Below are positions 61,101-64,000 of a DNA stretch of 64,000 nt, one piece after another (within the stretch, counting starts at the first letter, position 1; every line of letters begins with the position of its first letter). This DNA comes from Liolophura sinensis (lineage: Eukaryota; Mollusca; Polyplacophora; Chitonida; Chitonidae), in the NCBI RefSeq assembly GCF_032854445.1, contig NC_088306.1, positions 18,883,764 through 18,947,763 on the forward strand, written 5' to 3'. The notes under the pieces are model-generated. The model did no database searches. It was given only the letters and a program-made list of their open reading frames with translations, and was not told where the DNA came from. A program made the translations under genes and the position numbers.

Positions 61101-63067
61101 TTCATAATACTTTAAAAATCTTTAGTTAGAGGTTCGTCAGCTTCATCCTGGAATTTCACATCATATGAAACATCTTTAAATCAGTTGTTATCATTTGTAC
61201 CTGTACATATATTCACACTGAAACAAAAAAAAAAACACAAACTAAATCCATAATCTCAAGTATACTTTTTCTCTACATAAGACAAACTATCTGTGCATCA
61301 GAGTTGTAAGCTAAATCCCAACCCCCACCCCACACCATATACTTGAGAGATATAAACCAACTGACTGACTGATTGTTTGATGAACCACCTGACAGTCTCA
61401 AATTTAATCTATTTACCTTAATTTGTTTCAGTTACATGAACCACCTGACAAACTGAATCTCAATTTACTTATTTCATTTAATTTATTTCAATTACATAAA
61501 CCACCTGACAATCTAACTCACTGACTAATTGTTTAATTCATTTAATTTATTTCAGTTCCACGACTGTCGTTTAACGCCTTACTCAAAAATGCATATTTCC
61601 AAATATAACTTCACAAGTTGGCACAAATTCTTGAGAACTAAACTTTAACCATTGATATTAATACTTCAAAGTTCCAATGCTGCAAATTTAATTCTCTGTG
61701 CATGTTCTAGCCACCTTGAAATATTCAAACAAAGTTGAATTTTCTGGCTGTTAAAATTCAGGTATAGGGTTAATAATGAGGGAATGCTCGACGCTCAACT
61801 TGAGGTACTTACTGAAGAAGTCCACAGGCTTTCCCACCATGCCATTTGGGACTTCACTGACTTGGATAGATGTACTGTCATAGGATTTAACACTGAATGG
61901 AGTGCCCGCCACAGGGGAGCCAGCAAAGAAAATTTGAATTGTATATGTTCCTGAAAAAAACAAACGTCAAGAAGATGAAATACATGTGTATGTTTATCCT
62001 GCATCAGACAACATACTCCGTGTTTCATTGGATAACAAACCCTTTATTGGGTTGTGAATGCAATGGTCACATCGCTGAAACAATTCACCTATACATCAGT
62101 GTTCTGCACTGACTTGATGGGTCTTTGCAGGATAAATTAGCTACATGGTTACTCAGTGATAGGATACGGACATCTATGGTGTCAATAATCCTTACCCAAT
62201 ATGAGGATTATTGACACTGTATATACCTGTATTTGCGTATCCTATCACTGAGTAACCATGTAGCTAATAATATACACTACATCTGGAGAAACAAAGTCTT
62301 ATCACACTGATCTGGATGCCATTAGTCCACATATCAAAGAAATCTTTTGAAACCATTGTTCTTAGTATCACATTTATGTGTTTGTGTTTTTGTTTATCCC
62401 GCTTCAGACAAAATACTCAGGTTTTTATTGGACAGTAACAGTCACACAGGAGACAGGTACATTCCCGTATCCTGCAGCTGATGTGTCTGCTGACTAGGTT
62501 ATCTCCCTTTGGTCAGTGGTGAAAACAGTGGTCACACCACCATAGCGATTCATCTATATTTCTGTCTTCTGTGCTGAACTGATGGGTTGGATGTCTTACC
62601 CAATACTGCTATGAGGATTATATTTTTGAATGATCCTGTCTCTGAGTAACCATGTAACTTATAATGTCAAAAGAAAAGTCTAATTTGCACATGATTATTA
62701 TGACATGTTTGGTCAAACAACTGGGGTAGACCTGAACCCAGGTCTTCGGATCTCATCAGGTGGAAACTTTAACTGAATGACTGTAGACCTCCATCAACTT
62801 GGTTCAGACACCCCTCACCAACCTGCCCTCCTCACACTGCAGGTTTCAACATGTACTCCTCAAACTTTTTGAGTGATCCATGAATGAGGTAATTAGCGCC
62901 ATCAACATTATTTGTGACATCCATTATCTTGAAAGCCTGTTCAAAAAAGCTTATAAATGATGAAAATGTTTACATAATTTACATACCGACTTCAGTGGGT
63001 GTGTATTCCACCCTGTATCCGGTACCCTCTGGGAACAGCCTACTGCTGACGGGCTTACCACTGGGTG
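9196..63067 (-). CDS. FLN: Filamin-family actin cross-linker, C-terminal part (31 exons; 5' end outside window)
   Basis: Filamins are cytoplasmic dimers that cross-link actin and tether membrane receptors through rods of Ig-like repeats. The 31 exons listed below, joined in minus order, encode about 1,570 residues without a stop. The sequence shows about 17 repeats with the family signatures: V.V.G.GL, VD...AG.G.L.V.I.G, Y.V.Y.P...G.H.V.V.F.G, and GSPF.V. at each repeat end. Every intron is phase 1 and every internal exon is divisible by three, which is strong evidence for the model. The N-terminal CH domains and earlier repeats lie beyond 63,067. The C-terminus ends with a repeat plus a 43-residue tail, not at the GSPY-type end I recall for vertebrate filamin A. 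It may therefore be the insect jitterbug-like branch and not the cheerio/FLNA branch; this is a weak inference. An alternative first exon lies in the largest intron. Confidence 0.93.
10274..10441 (-). CDS. FLN: Filamin exon 30
   Basis: 56 codons, phase 1-1. It ends one repeat with GSPYVLRVG and starts the next with DASKVRVSGPGVEHG, then VETRGAGAGQLTVRIRGPKG. This is the most canonical filamin stretch in the window. The donor is weak (AAAG|GTTGGT). Confidence 0.92.
12254..12403 (-). CDS. FLN: Filamin exon 29
   Basis: 50 codons after the acceptor GTTTACAG. It encodes GELTAHCMGPH, then DGTYKLNIRPQEPGRHILQI and KYGGEHVLG, the central and C-terminal strands of a repeat. Confidence 0.92.
12974..13255 (-). 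CDS. FLN: Filamin exon 28
   Basis: At 94 codons it is the largest internal exon of the long form. It covers the second half of one repeat (GRYRCTYIPETAGAYLLHI, then RGSPFKVNVI) and the first half of the next (KVVVSGEGLKGGVMG, then IDTRKAGPG). The donor is CAG|GTCAGG. Confidence 0.93.
13618..13803 (-). CDS. FLN: Filamin exon 27 with divergent repeat end
   Basis: 62 codons, phase 1-1. The usual GSPF is replaced by NAPFHGYAVSRRRSPDPT. The next repeat starts TKVILSGRGLKEAIVHREAE and reaches the SEAGPG turn. The acceptor CTTATACAG and the donor CAG|GTAGGC are good. Confidence 0.9.
13993..14256 (-). mobile_element. SINE family 1, full length
   Basis: In plus orientation it runs from TTTATTTATCTGATTGGTG to the tRNA-like head, whose reverse complement reads GGGGCCTGCGTGGCTCAGTT. 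It abuts a second partial copy head-on in the same orientation. Confidence 0.92.
14257..14457 (-). mobile_element. SINE family 1, second copy fused to the previous one
   Basis: It starts inside the body (ATTAAGGTGGCAGGAAACC) directly after the head of the previous copy. It continues to a divergent tRNA-like head ending AGCCAGAGAGG. It lacks its own AAAT tail, as expected if the first SINE inserted into the second. Confidence 0.8.
14580..14684 (-). CDS. FLN: Filamin exon 26
   Basis: 35 codons: GILKAEVRGPGGKIPCHVEE, then NGSFRRTICFTPREEG. This is the middle of a repeat. The donor GAAG|GTCAGT and the acceptor TTTTGTAG fit. Confidence 0.9.
15456..15602 (-). CDS. FLN: Filamin exon 25
   Basis: 49 codons beginning GSPFHPKVVDARKVKVVGG. 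It runs to DEEKRIPFDVSEAGPG. The acceptor is CTTTCTTTCAG. The linker between the first strand and the SEAG turn is divergent (WQHFMDSNDRVHL). Confidence 0.92.
15940..16065 (-). CDS. FLN: Filamin exon 24
   Basis: 42 codons: GPNSIAKCNIEPERDGVYAV, then YVPVEVGKYRAIVKWNGKEI, then PG. It merges the roles of two exons of the upstream cassette, so the exon structure differs after exon 22. Confidence 0.92.
16372..16515 (-). CDS. FLN: Filamin exon 23, shared acceptor for long and short forms
   Basis: 48 codons beginning GSPFIIDVDEGRM and ending DARGLRGELGVQVEG. It accepts from exon 22 (ends PG, phase 1) in the long form. It can also accept from the alternative first exon (ends ETSED plus G, phase 1) in frame. 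Its acceptor TCTGTTGGTGCAG is the first unit of a 59-bp tandem array that fills the adjacent intron. Confidence 0.92.
16516..17205. repeat. 59-bp tandem array (about 12 copies) abutting exon 23
   Basis: GGTGTTCATG or a close variant recurs at 16,551, 16,609, 16,668, 16,727, 16,786 and 16,845, and on to 17,191. On the minus strand every unit contains a pyrimidine stretch and AG (TTTCTGTTTCTCCAG or TCTGTTGGTGCAG), the same sequence that forms the true exon 23 acceptor. The open frames found across it are repeat translations. Confidence 0.92.
17206..17660. repeat. Second tandem array, about 60-bp diverged units
   Basis: GTGAACAATGAGC, then ACAGAGAAACAATGTAATG, recurs about six times with variation between 17,290 and 17,660. 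It shares GAAACAATGTAATGTG with the 59-bp array and is probably an older relative of it. Confidence 0.8.
18565..18640 (+). mobile_element. SINE family 1, 3' end fragment
   Basis: CTGGCGGCCATCATATAAGT, then GGGTAAAACACGAATCAAAT and an AAAT tail. Confidence 0.8.
19467..19600 (-). mobile_element. SINE family 1, head and body fragment
   Basis: It contains GGCTGCTGGCAGACCTTCCC, then GCTCCAGGGTCATTGCGCTG. The AAAT tail is missing. Confidence 0.8.
19956..20112 (-). mobile_element. SINE family 1, 3' half
   Basis: It starts with TTTATTTATTTATTTATTTG and CTTGGTGTTTTACGCCATAC, and runs to CAGACCTTTCC. Confidence 0.85.
21834..21868. repeat. TA microsatellite
   Basis: An interrupted (TA)n run. Similar runs lie at 31,100-31,125 and 35,325-35,353. 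Confidence 0.9.
22060..22330. other. GC-rich patch with CRE-like sites and a short Cys-rich open frame
   Basis: The patch is visibly richer in G and C, and in CpG, than its surroundings. It contains TGACGTCA at about 22,280 and TTACGTCATCG at about 22,066. On the minus strand an open frame (22,197-22,066) reads SHAVSVYMSPCPHCAEHF. This resembles the SPCxxC zinc motif of AID/APOBEC-type deaminases, but no HxE half was found upstream. It could be an enhancer, a gene fragment, or chance. Confidence 0.3.
23033..23300 (+). mobile_element. SINE family 1, full length, well conserved
   Basis: The head is GGGGCCTCCGTGGCTCAGTT with an intact A box and a slightly changed B box (GAGTTGAAGTCC). The 3' core and the tail of AAATAAATAAATAAA type are intact. 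It is among the best preserved copies in the window. Confidence 0.93.
24702..24714. repeat. Poly-G run
   Basis: About 13 consecutive G in an AT-rich intron. It is a likely site of assembly length error. Confidence 0.9.
25366..30030 (-). CDS. FLN: Alternative first exon of filamin: large disordered N-terminal extension (frame break in assembly)
   Basis: This is a single exon of about 4,665 bp. It starts at ATG 30,030 in good context (A at -3), with an in-frame TGA at 30,045-30,043, and ends in the donor GACG|GTAAGA in phase 1. The phase joins exactly to exon 23, giving LETSED then GSPFIIDV. It is open in two consecutive frames. The first (30,030-28,654, 458 residues) holds MLARETRTRSFAENSDSVM, the proline run PLVPPPPPPLPSPQ and a basic helix FDELNSVLKKRFRKNEEE. 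The second (28,657-25,366, about 1,097 residues) is Ser/Thr/Asp/His-rich, with a His-rich block near 25,985-26,280 and repeated TVIxY-like motifs. Both halves share the same biased composition, so one protein with a one-base error is likely. No CH domain or other fold is recognised. It probably acts as a flexible, scaffold-like extension on a short filamin. Confidence 0.75.
28654..28705 (-). other. Frame-switch window inside the alternative first exon
   Basis: The upstream frame ends at TGA 28,656-28,654. The downstream frame is closed above TAA 28,705-28,703. A net -1 shift (one base missing, or a ribosomal slip) between these points keeps the protein open. The window contains runs of AAAA, GGG followed by AAAA, and GGGG. 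Confidence 0.8.
30031..30960 (-). promoter_or_regulatory. Putative internal promoter and 5' UTR region of the short filamin
   Basis: It lies directly upstream of the alternative first exon. I see no clear TATA box. A very strong donor, CAG|GTGAGT (minus, about 30,068-30,058), lies 30 bp above the ATG and could belong to a non-coding or alternative leader exon. There are CT-rich stretches near 30,525-30,545. The assignment rests on position only. Confidence 0.3.
34046..34556. repeat. 64-bp tandem array, 8 copies of two alternating variants
   Basis: TTTTCCACTG recurs at 34,057, 34,121, 34,185, 34,249, 34,313, 34,377, 34,441 and 34,505. Variant A has GCTTGTCACATTTCTG and variant B has GCTCGGCAAGTTTCGG. 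The order is A A B A A B A B. Confidence 0.95.
34818..34975 (+). mobile_element. SINE family 1, 3' half
   Basis: GATGGTTGTGGATTTCCCCC, then TTCTCCCACCATAATGCTTG, with an AAATAAATAAAT tail. Confidence 0.85.
36873..37165. repeat. Three direct repeats of about 103 bp
   Basis: ATTCATGTTCGTGAAAGCGT starts at about 36,873, 36,977 and 37,079. The copies are nearly identical through ATATATAAATGTATGATA, so the amplification is recent. Confidence 0.93.
38043..38168 (-). mobile_element. SINE family 1, 3' fragment
   Basis: TTTATTTATTTGATTTGTAT, then ACTCAAGAATATTTCACTTA, running to CCATCTGCAGG. Confidence 0.85.
39770..40270. repeat. Diverged tandem repeat, about 75 bp
   Basis: AATCACAATGATCCTTGTG, then GCTCACTAAAG, then GAAGACACCAGA recurs about seven times with many changes. 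The blocks resemble parts of SINE family 3 (ACACCAGACATGACAC). Confidence 0.7.
40815..40988 (-). CDS. FLN: Filamin exon 22 (cassette type 4, last regular exon)
   Basis: 58 codons: VDYSHAGKAEHTVRVIGPSG, then EPHEPGRYKIYITYGGMDVP, then G. The donor is CAG|GTAGGT. In the long form it splices across the 24-kb intron to exon 23. Confidence 0.92.
41846..41965. repeat. Four perfect 30-bp tandem repeats
   Basis: The unit ACGATTTTGCTGTTAAACTG plus CTTTCACATA starts at 41,846, 41,876, 41,906 and 41,936, and the copies look identical. The minus frame reads CESSLTAKSL repeatedly only because 30 is divisible by three. It lies in an intron. Confidence 0.95.
42877..43014 (-). CDS. FLN: Filamin exon 21 (cassette type 3)
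   Basis: 46 codons: GRYTIDVLFGGRKIQGSPF, then YVDVFDISRIRVENIRYG and ASFDG. The acceptor is TTTCTTTCAG and the donor GATG|GTAAGA. Confidence 0.93.
43487..43570 (-). CDS. FLN: Filamin exon 20 (cassette type 2)
   Basis: 28 codons: APNGEQIPARIIPQSDGDYR, then VEWTPTIPG. This is the short middle exon of a repeat. Confidence 0.92.
44567..44770. repeat. Purine-rich tandem repeat, about 21 bp
   Basis: AAAACTTGTAAAGTACAG and AAAAGCTTGCAAAGTAAAGG alternate about nine times. The minus-strand open frames full of Phe and Leu are translations of this array. Confidence 0.85.
44938..45096 (-). CDS. FLN: Filamin exon 19 (cassette type 1), divergent
   Basis: 53 codons from GSPLLIQVEEEKPTTIRINF to NLDDFDIIIRG. 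The V.V.G.GL strand of other type-1 exons is not conserved. The donor that keeps phase 1 and a length divisible by three is AGAG|GTTGCT, a poor match to consensus. Confidence 0.85.
45442..45615 (-). CDS. FLN: Filamin exon 18 (cassette type 4), GC donor
   Basis: 58 codons: VDASAAGEGEVEATVTHYG, then PTEPGPYDIDVRFNNERTPG. The 174-bp length equals its paralogous exons only if the donor is CAG|GCAAGT, so this intron is GC-AG. Confidence 0.92.
46340..46800. repeat. Direct duplication, copy 1 (copy 2 at 46,935-47,350)
   Basis: Both copies contain AAAATATTGCTGATGTCATC, then CCTTGACAGTTTCCATAGCA, then AAACCACTCA.AAAAGTTCT and TGGAATACAATGAT. They differ by substitutions and indels. Confidence 0.85.
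48046..48270. mobile_element. SINE family 3 copy
   Basis: GTGGAGTCATTAGGTGTGTG, then GCAGCCAAAGTGCTG and CACTGAAGTATCAC. It ends in a tRNA-like head whose reverse complement reads GGCCTAATGGTTAGAGCGCC. Confidence 0.75.
48237..48640. repeat. 45-bp tandem array of a tRNA-like SINE head, about 10 copies
   Basis: AGGTGGGCGCTCTAAC or a variant starts at 48,244, 48,289, 48,334, 48,379, 48,424 and 48,469. Less regular copies follow at about 48,504, 48,549, 48,591 and 48,634. On the minus strand each unit contains TGGCCTAATGGTTAGAGCGC, which resembles a pol III A box. Confidence 0.92.
48696..48917 (-). CDS. FLN: Filamin exon 17 (types 2 and 3 fused)
   Basis: 74 codons: GPSGVEVPCRITRHGNLYRV, then DFTPHDVGPHSVQAFYAGMP, then SGGPVTCMTFDPSQVRITDV. 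It equals the sum of one type-2 and one type-3 exon with no intron between them. Confidence 0.93.
49192..49338 (-). CDS. FLN: Filamin exon 16 (cassette type 1)
   Basis: 49 codons: GSPHHVEIIDGSQVSMTGEG, then KESHFEIDPHGPPDEEVEAV and ITG. The donor is ACAG|GTGAGT. Confidence 0.93.
49525..49783. repeat. CAGA-rich microsatellite region containing a copy of the exon 15 end
   Basis: Interrupted CAGA repeats surround a 33-bp segment (49,668-49,702) with TATTGTATCTCCATTATGCA. This repeats the 3' end of exon 15 and its donor. Confidence 0.85.
49784..49957 (-). CDS. FLN: Filamin exon 15 (cassette type 4)
   Basis: 58 codons: VDTSKAGPGSLDVDLKCRG, then TPREHSTHTLALLYNGDTIP, then G. The donor is CTG|GTGAGT. 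A partial copy of its 3' end lies 110 bp downstream in the intron. Confidence 0.93.
50331..50603 (-). mobile_element. SINE family 1, full length
   Basis: TTTATTTATTTATTTATTTG, then ATTGGCGTTTTACGCCGTAC at the tail side. The head in reverse complement reads GGGGCCTCCGTGGCTCAGTT. A second copy follows 44 bp further right. Confidence 0.93.
50647..50891 (-). mobile_element. SINE family 1, nearly full length
   Basis: The tail-side core is shortened (TTGATCCCTGCTTAGGAATA). The body CAGCCAGCATTATGGCAGGA and a decayed tRNA-like head (TGGGTCATTGCGCAGTACTG) are present. Confidence 0.88.
50962..51099 (-). CDS. FLN: Filamin exon 14 (cassette type 3)
   Basis: 46 codons: GQYAVHVIYDDTEVKGSPFS, then SDVYNPDLVRITHKSKAYLN and KPVTWEG. 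Confidence 0.93.
51582..51665 (-). CDS. FLN: Filamin exon 13 (cassette type 2)
   Basis: 28 codons: GPSGRHIPARVTGGRGTPFR, then VEYTPTETG. The acceptor is CTTTTTCTAG. Confidence 0.93.
52099..52245 (-). CDS. FLN: Filamin exon 12 (cassette type 1)
   Basis: 49 codons: GSPFQCKITDSSRVHVSGDG, then LRLVPANIPTSFKVDPQTTD and CNVEIIG. Confidence 0.93.
52556..52729 (-). CDS. FLN: Filamin exon 11 (cassette type 4)
   Basis: 58 codons: DAAKAGAGNLEIFVTSKGET, then FEVTFTPQTPENHLVTVNFN, then GDPVPG. Confidence 0.94.
53128..53265 (-). CDS. FLN: Filamin exon 10 (cassette type 3)
   Basis: 46 codons: GEHKVYVSYAEMQLKGSPFT, then YDPSGVIVRHDGHGKIGKPV. The donor is ATT|GTAAGT. Confidence 0.94.
53749..53829 (-). CDS. 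FLN: Filamin exon 9 (cassette type 2)
   Basis: 27 codons: GPDGRDLPVRVKESPDGYRV, then EWTPNSVG. Confidence 0.93.
53830..55280. other. Filamin intron
   Basis: AT-rich sequence with no exon. It contains the MITE at 54,820-55,022. Confidence 0.7.
54820..55022. mobile_element. MITE, second member of the CAACCTTTTCGC family
   Basis: The left end TTATTCGACCCTTTCGCACA and the right end TATGCGAAAAGGTTAAAGAA are inverted repeats. The interior shares TGAAGCCCTGAAAC and GCACTGAAAGTTG with the element at 5,641. Confidence 0.75.
55281..55427 (-). CDS. FLN: Filamin exon 8 (cassette type 1)
   Basis: 49 codons: GSPFVMNVYDSSKISASGEG, then GGDEGGDIGVKIKG. Confidence 0.94.
55860..56033 (-). CDS. FLN: Filamin exon 7 (cassette type 4)
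   Basis: 58 codons: VDASEAGEGALEVVITNNG, then CEVAFMPRESGRHQVQVLYN, then KDRVPG. The donor is CAG|GTGCGT. Confidence 0.94.
56479..56619 (-). CDS. FLN: Filamin exon 6 (cassette type 3)
   Basis: 47 codons: GTHKVNVSFGGIPVKGSPFQ, then VKTYDASRVRVSDLPNQSMV. One codon longer than its paralogues. Confidence 0.94.
56665..56785. repeat. GTTAACAAC-type microsatellite
   Basis: An interrupted 9- to 12-bp repeat of AATGTTAACAAC. It starts about 45 bp upstream of exon 6 on the coding strand, close to the acceptor. Confidence 0.9.
56889..57064 (-). mobile_element. SINE family 1, 3' two-thirds
   Basis: TTTATTTATTTATTTGACTG, then GCATTATGGTGGGAGGAAAC, ending near ACCAGCATGCAGG. A MITE fragment (57,170-57,262) follows. 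Confidence 0.88.
57951..58037 (-). CDS. FLN: Filamin exon 5 (cassette type 2)
   Basis: 29 codons: APTGRKVSSRLIGSLHSGTF, then RAEYMPMEVG. The acceptor is pyrimidine-poor (GCATATTTAAG). Confidence 0.9.
58038..59581. other. Filamin intron with a 22-bp repeat
   Basis: The only structure I see is a tandem repeat of CACACCAAAATCACCTTGTC-type units, about six copies (58,645-58,770). Confidence 0.75.
59582..59737 (-). CDS. FLN: Filamin exon 4 (cassette type 1)
   Basis: 52 codons: GSPYTCHVIDTSRVNVEVRR, then SHFVIQSQSVSG and LTCVVEIT. The donor is CTT|GTAAGT. Slightly longer than the other type-1 exons. Confidence 0.92.
60001..60357 (-). mobile_element. SINE family 2, full length
   Basis: In plus orientation it starts GAGTGAGTGAGTGCTTGGTG, then TTTAACGTCGTACTTAAAAA and TCAGTCATATGATGACAAAG. 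It ends in a tRNA-like head, in reverse complement CCCCGATAGCACAGTTAGTC. I recall this sequence class as widespread in molluscs. Confidence 0.88.
60646..60813 (-). CDS. FLN: Filamin exon 3 (cassette type 4)
   Basis: 56 codons: DVTKAGEGQLEIMVNNGNLP, then YKVSFTPVEAGTHYVEILFN and GERLPG. Confidence 0.94.
60864..61028 (-). mobile_element. SINE family 1, 3' two-thirds
   Basis: TTTATTTATTTGACTGAAGT, then CCAGCATTATGGTGAAAGGA, ending at GAGGAAGCC. Confidence 0.85.
61813..61950 (-). CDS. FLN: Filamin exon 2 (cassette type 3)
   Basis: 46 codons: GTYTIQIFFAGSPVAGTPFS, then YDSTSIQVSEVPNGMVGKPV. The acceptor is GTTTTTTTCAG. Confidence 0.94.
62136..62268. repeat. Long perfect hairpin (inverted duplication)
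   Basis: TTAGCTACATGGTTACTCAG continued by TGATAGGATACG has its reverse complement at about 62,237-62,268. An inner pair, TGTCAATAATCC and GGATTATTGACA, brackets a short loop. Confidence 0.93.
62987..63067 (-). CDS. FLN: Filamin exon 1 of this window (cassette type 2)
   Basis: 27 codons: APSGKPVSSRLFPEGTGYRV, then EYTPTEVG. The acceptor is CGTTTTCAG. The preceding type-1 exon is not found before 64,000. Confidence 0.92.
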
Positions 63068-64000
63068 CTGAAAACGAAAGTGGAAGTGAACTCAAGAAAT
63101 CACAACAAATGAACACAATTATCAGTACAGTTCAGCATAAAAATACACTCACATATTTAGCAATTTGCTCCTTCTATGGTTGGAACTGAACCCACTAAGT
63201 TCAGAACTTTGAGTAGACACCAAACAAAAAAAAGGGTAAAAAAAACATCAATTTGATGCAGAACTGGAAAGATTTTTTAACTAAAATACCTAAAAAACTA
63301 AAATTGGCATGACCCCATAGCTTGTTACAGACCAAAATCTTGTTTTTTGAAAGTGAAAACTCAAACAACAGTTCTTGCCTTTTTGTATTATTAGAAATTT
63401 TTAAAATTAATACAATGTGTGTTTTGACAAATCAAATTAGAAATATTTGACAGCCAAAACTGCCAGTGACAGATTTTAACATGAGAGGATCTAGCATTGA
63501 TCACTGGTGACACACATACTCTAGATACACCTAAAGACACTAGAATGATTGATTGTATAAAATAAATCAAACTATTTTCTTGGACGGTGTTTAATGGTCT
63601 TTCATCTGATATATACATGTGCTTCACTTTAGTGTTTTCTTTGCCTTTAATAGACAGATGTGTCTGTTGTTTCGGAAGCTACACAATTTGCTCTCGTTTT
63701 CAGAAGAGTCTGACCGAAAAGGGGTGTCACCAGCCTGATCCTTTTAAAGTCTTAGTCATTTAAATTATATCACATGCAAGCTAAAACAACAAATAAAAAA
63801 ACCCAAAAGGGGAAGAAAAAAAAAAAGCAAAATAACAGCAAACTTTTTAAGTTTAAACGGCCACATACAAAAAGAGCAATTGCACTGTCAGTTAAAACGC
63901 CATTAGATTAATAATTACTGCTTAGATAAGCGCCTCAAGCACTGACTCGATGAATAGGAAATCATTAATGCATCTAACAACATGATATCATGAAGCCGAG
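63068..64000. other. Filamin intron at the right edge
   Basis: AT-rich sequence with no SINE and no exon that I can support. The expected upstream type-1 exon should lie beyond the edge. Confidence 0.65.

Noticed and set aside
63640-63720. Candidate for the missing type-1 exon upstream of exon 1
   Set aside because: The translation shows none of the GSPF or V.V.G.GL features and no matching acceptor and donor pair.

Overview
The window looks like a lophotrochozoan, probably molluscan, nuclear genome. It is AT-rich, has long introns and carries many copies of tRNA-derived SINEs of types that I associate with mollusc genomes. The taxonomic call is an inference from the repeats and from the filamin exons; I see no bacterial, viral or organellar genes.

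The main content is one minus-strand gene of the filamin family, covering about 9,196-63,067 and continuing upstream beyond the right edge. I place 31 coding exons in this window. Every intron is phase 1 and every internal exon is a multiple of three, so the reading frame is continuous through about 4.7 kb of coding sequence. These exons encode about 17 filamin-type Ig repeats and a 43-residue C-terminal tail ending at 9,196. The actin-binding CH domains must lie outside the window. From exon 1 to exon 22 (63,067 to 40,815) the gene is a repeated four-exon cassette of about 540 bp, which is two Ig repeats. After exon 22 the exon sizes become irregular.

The most interesting feature is in the 24-kb intron between exons 22 and 23. 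A single exon of about 4.7 kb (30,030-25,366, minus) begins with an ATG in good context behind an in-frame stop. It encodes about 1,555 residues of low-complexity sequence rich in Ser, Thr, Asn and His, with a proline run and a recurring TVIxY-like motif. It ends in a good phase-1 donor that matches exon 23. I read it as an alternative first exon that gives a short filamin: a long disordered N-terminus joined to the last five Ig repeats. As assembled it needs one frame change inside a 52-bp window (28,654-28,705). The shared acceptor at exon 23 sits at the edge of a 12-copy, 59-bp tandem array whose units each carry an acceptor-like sequence.

At the left edge (1,175-4,737, plus strand) are the last exons of a second, unidentified gene that converges on filamin. 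Two 95-bp tandem arrays flank its first visible exon. The rest is intronic or intergenic: SINEs of at least three families, two kinds of MITE-like inverted-repeat elements, many tandem arrays, and a hairpin at 62,136-62,268. All exon edges were read by eye from splice consensus, phase and homology to the filamin fold. No transcript data were available.
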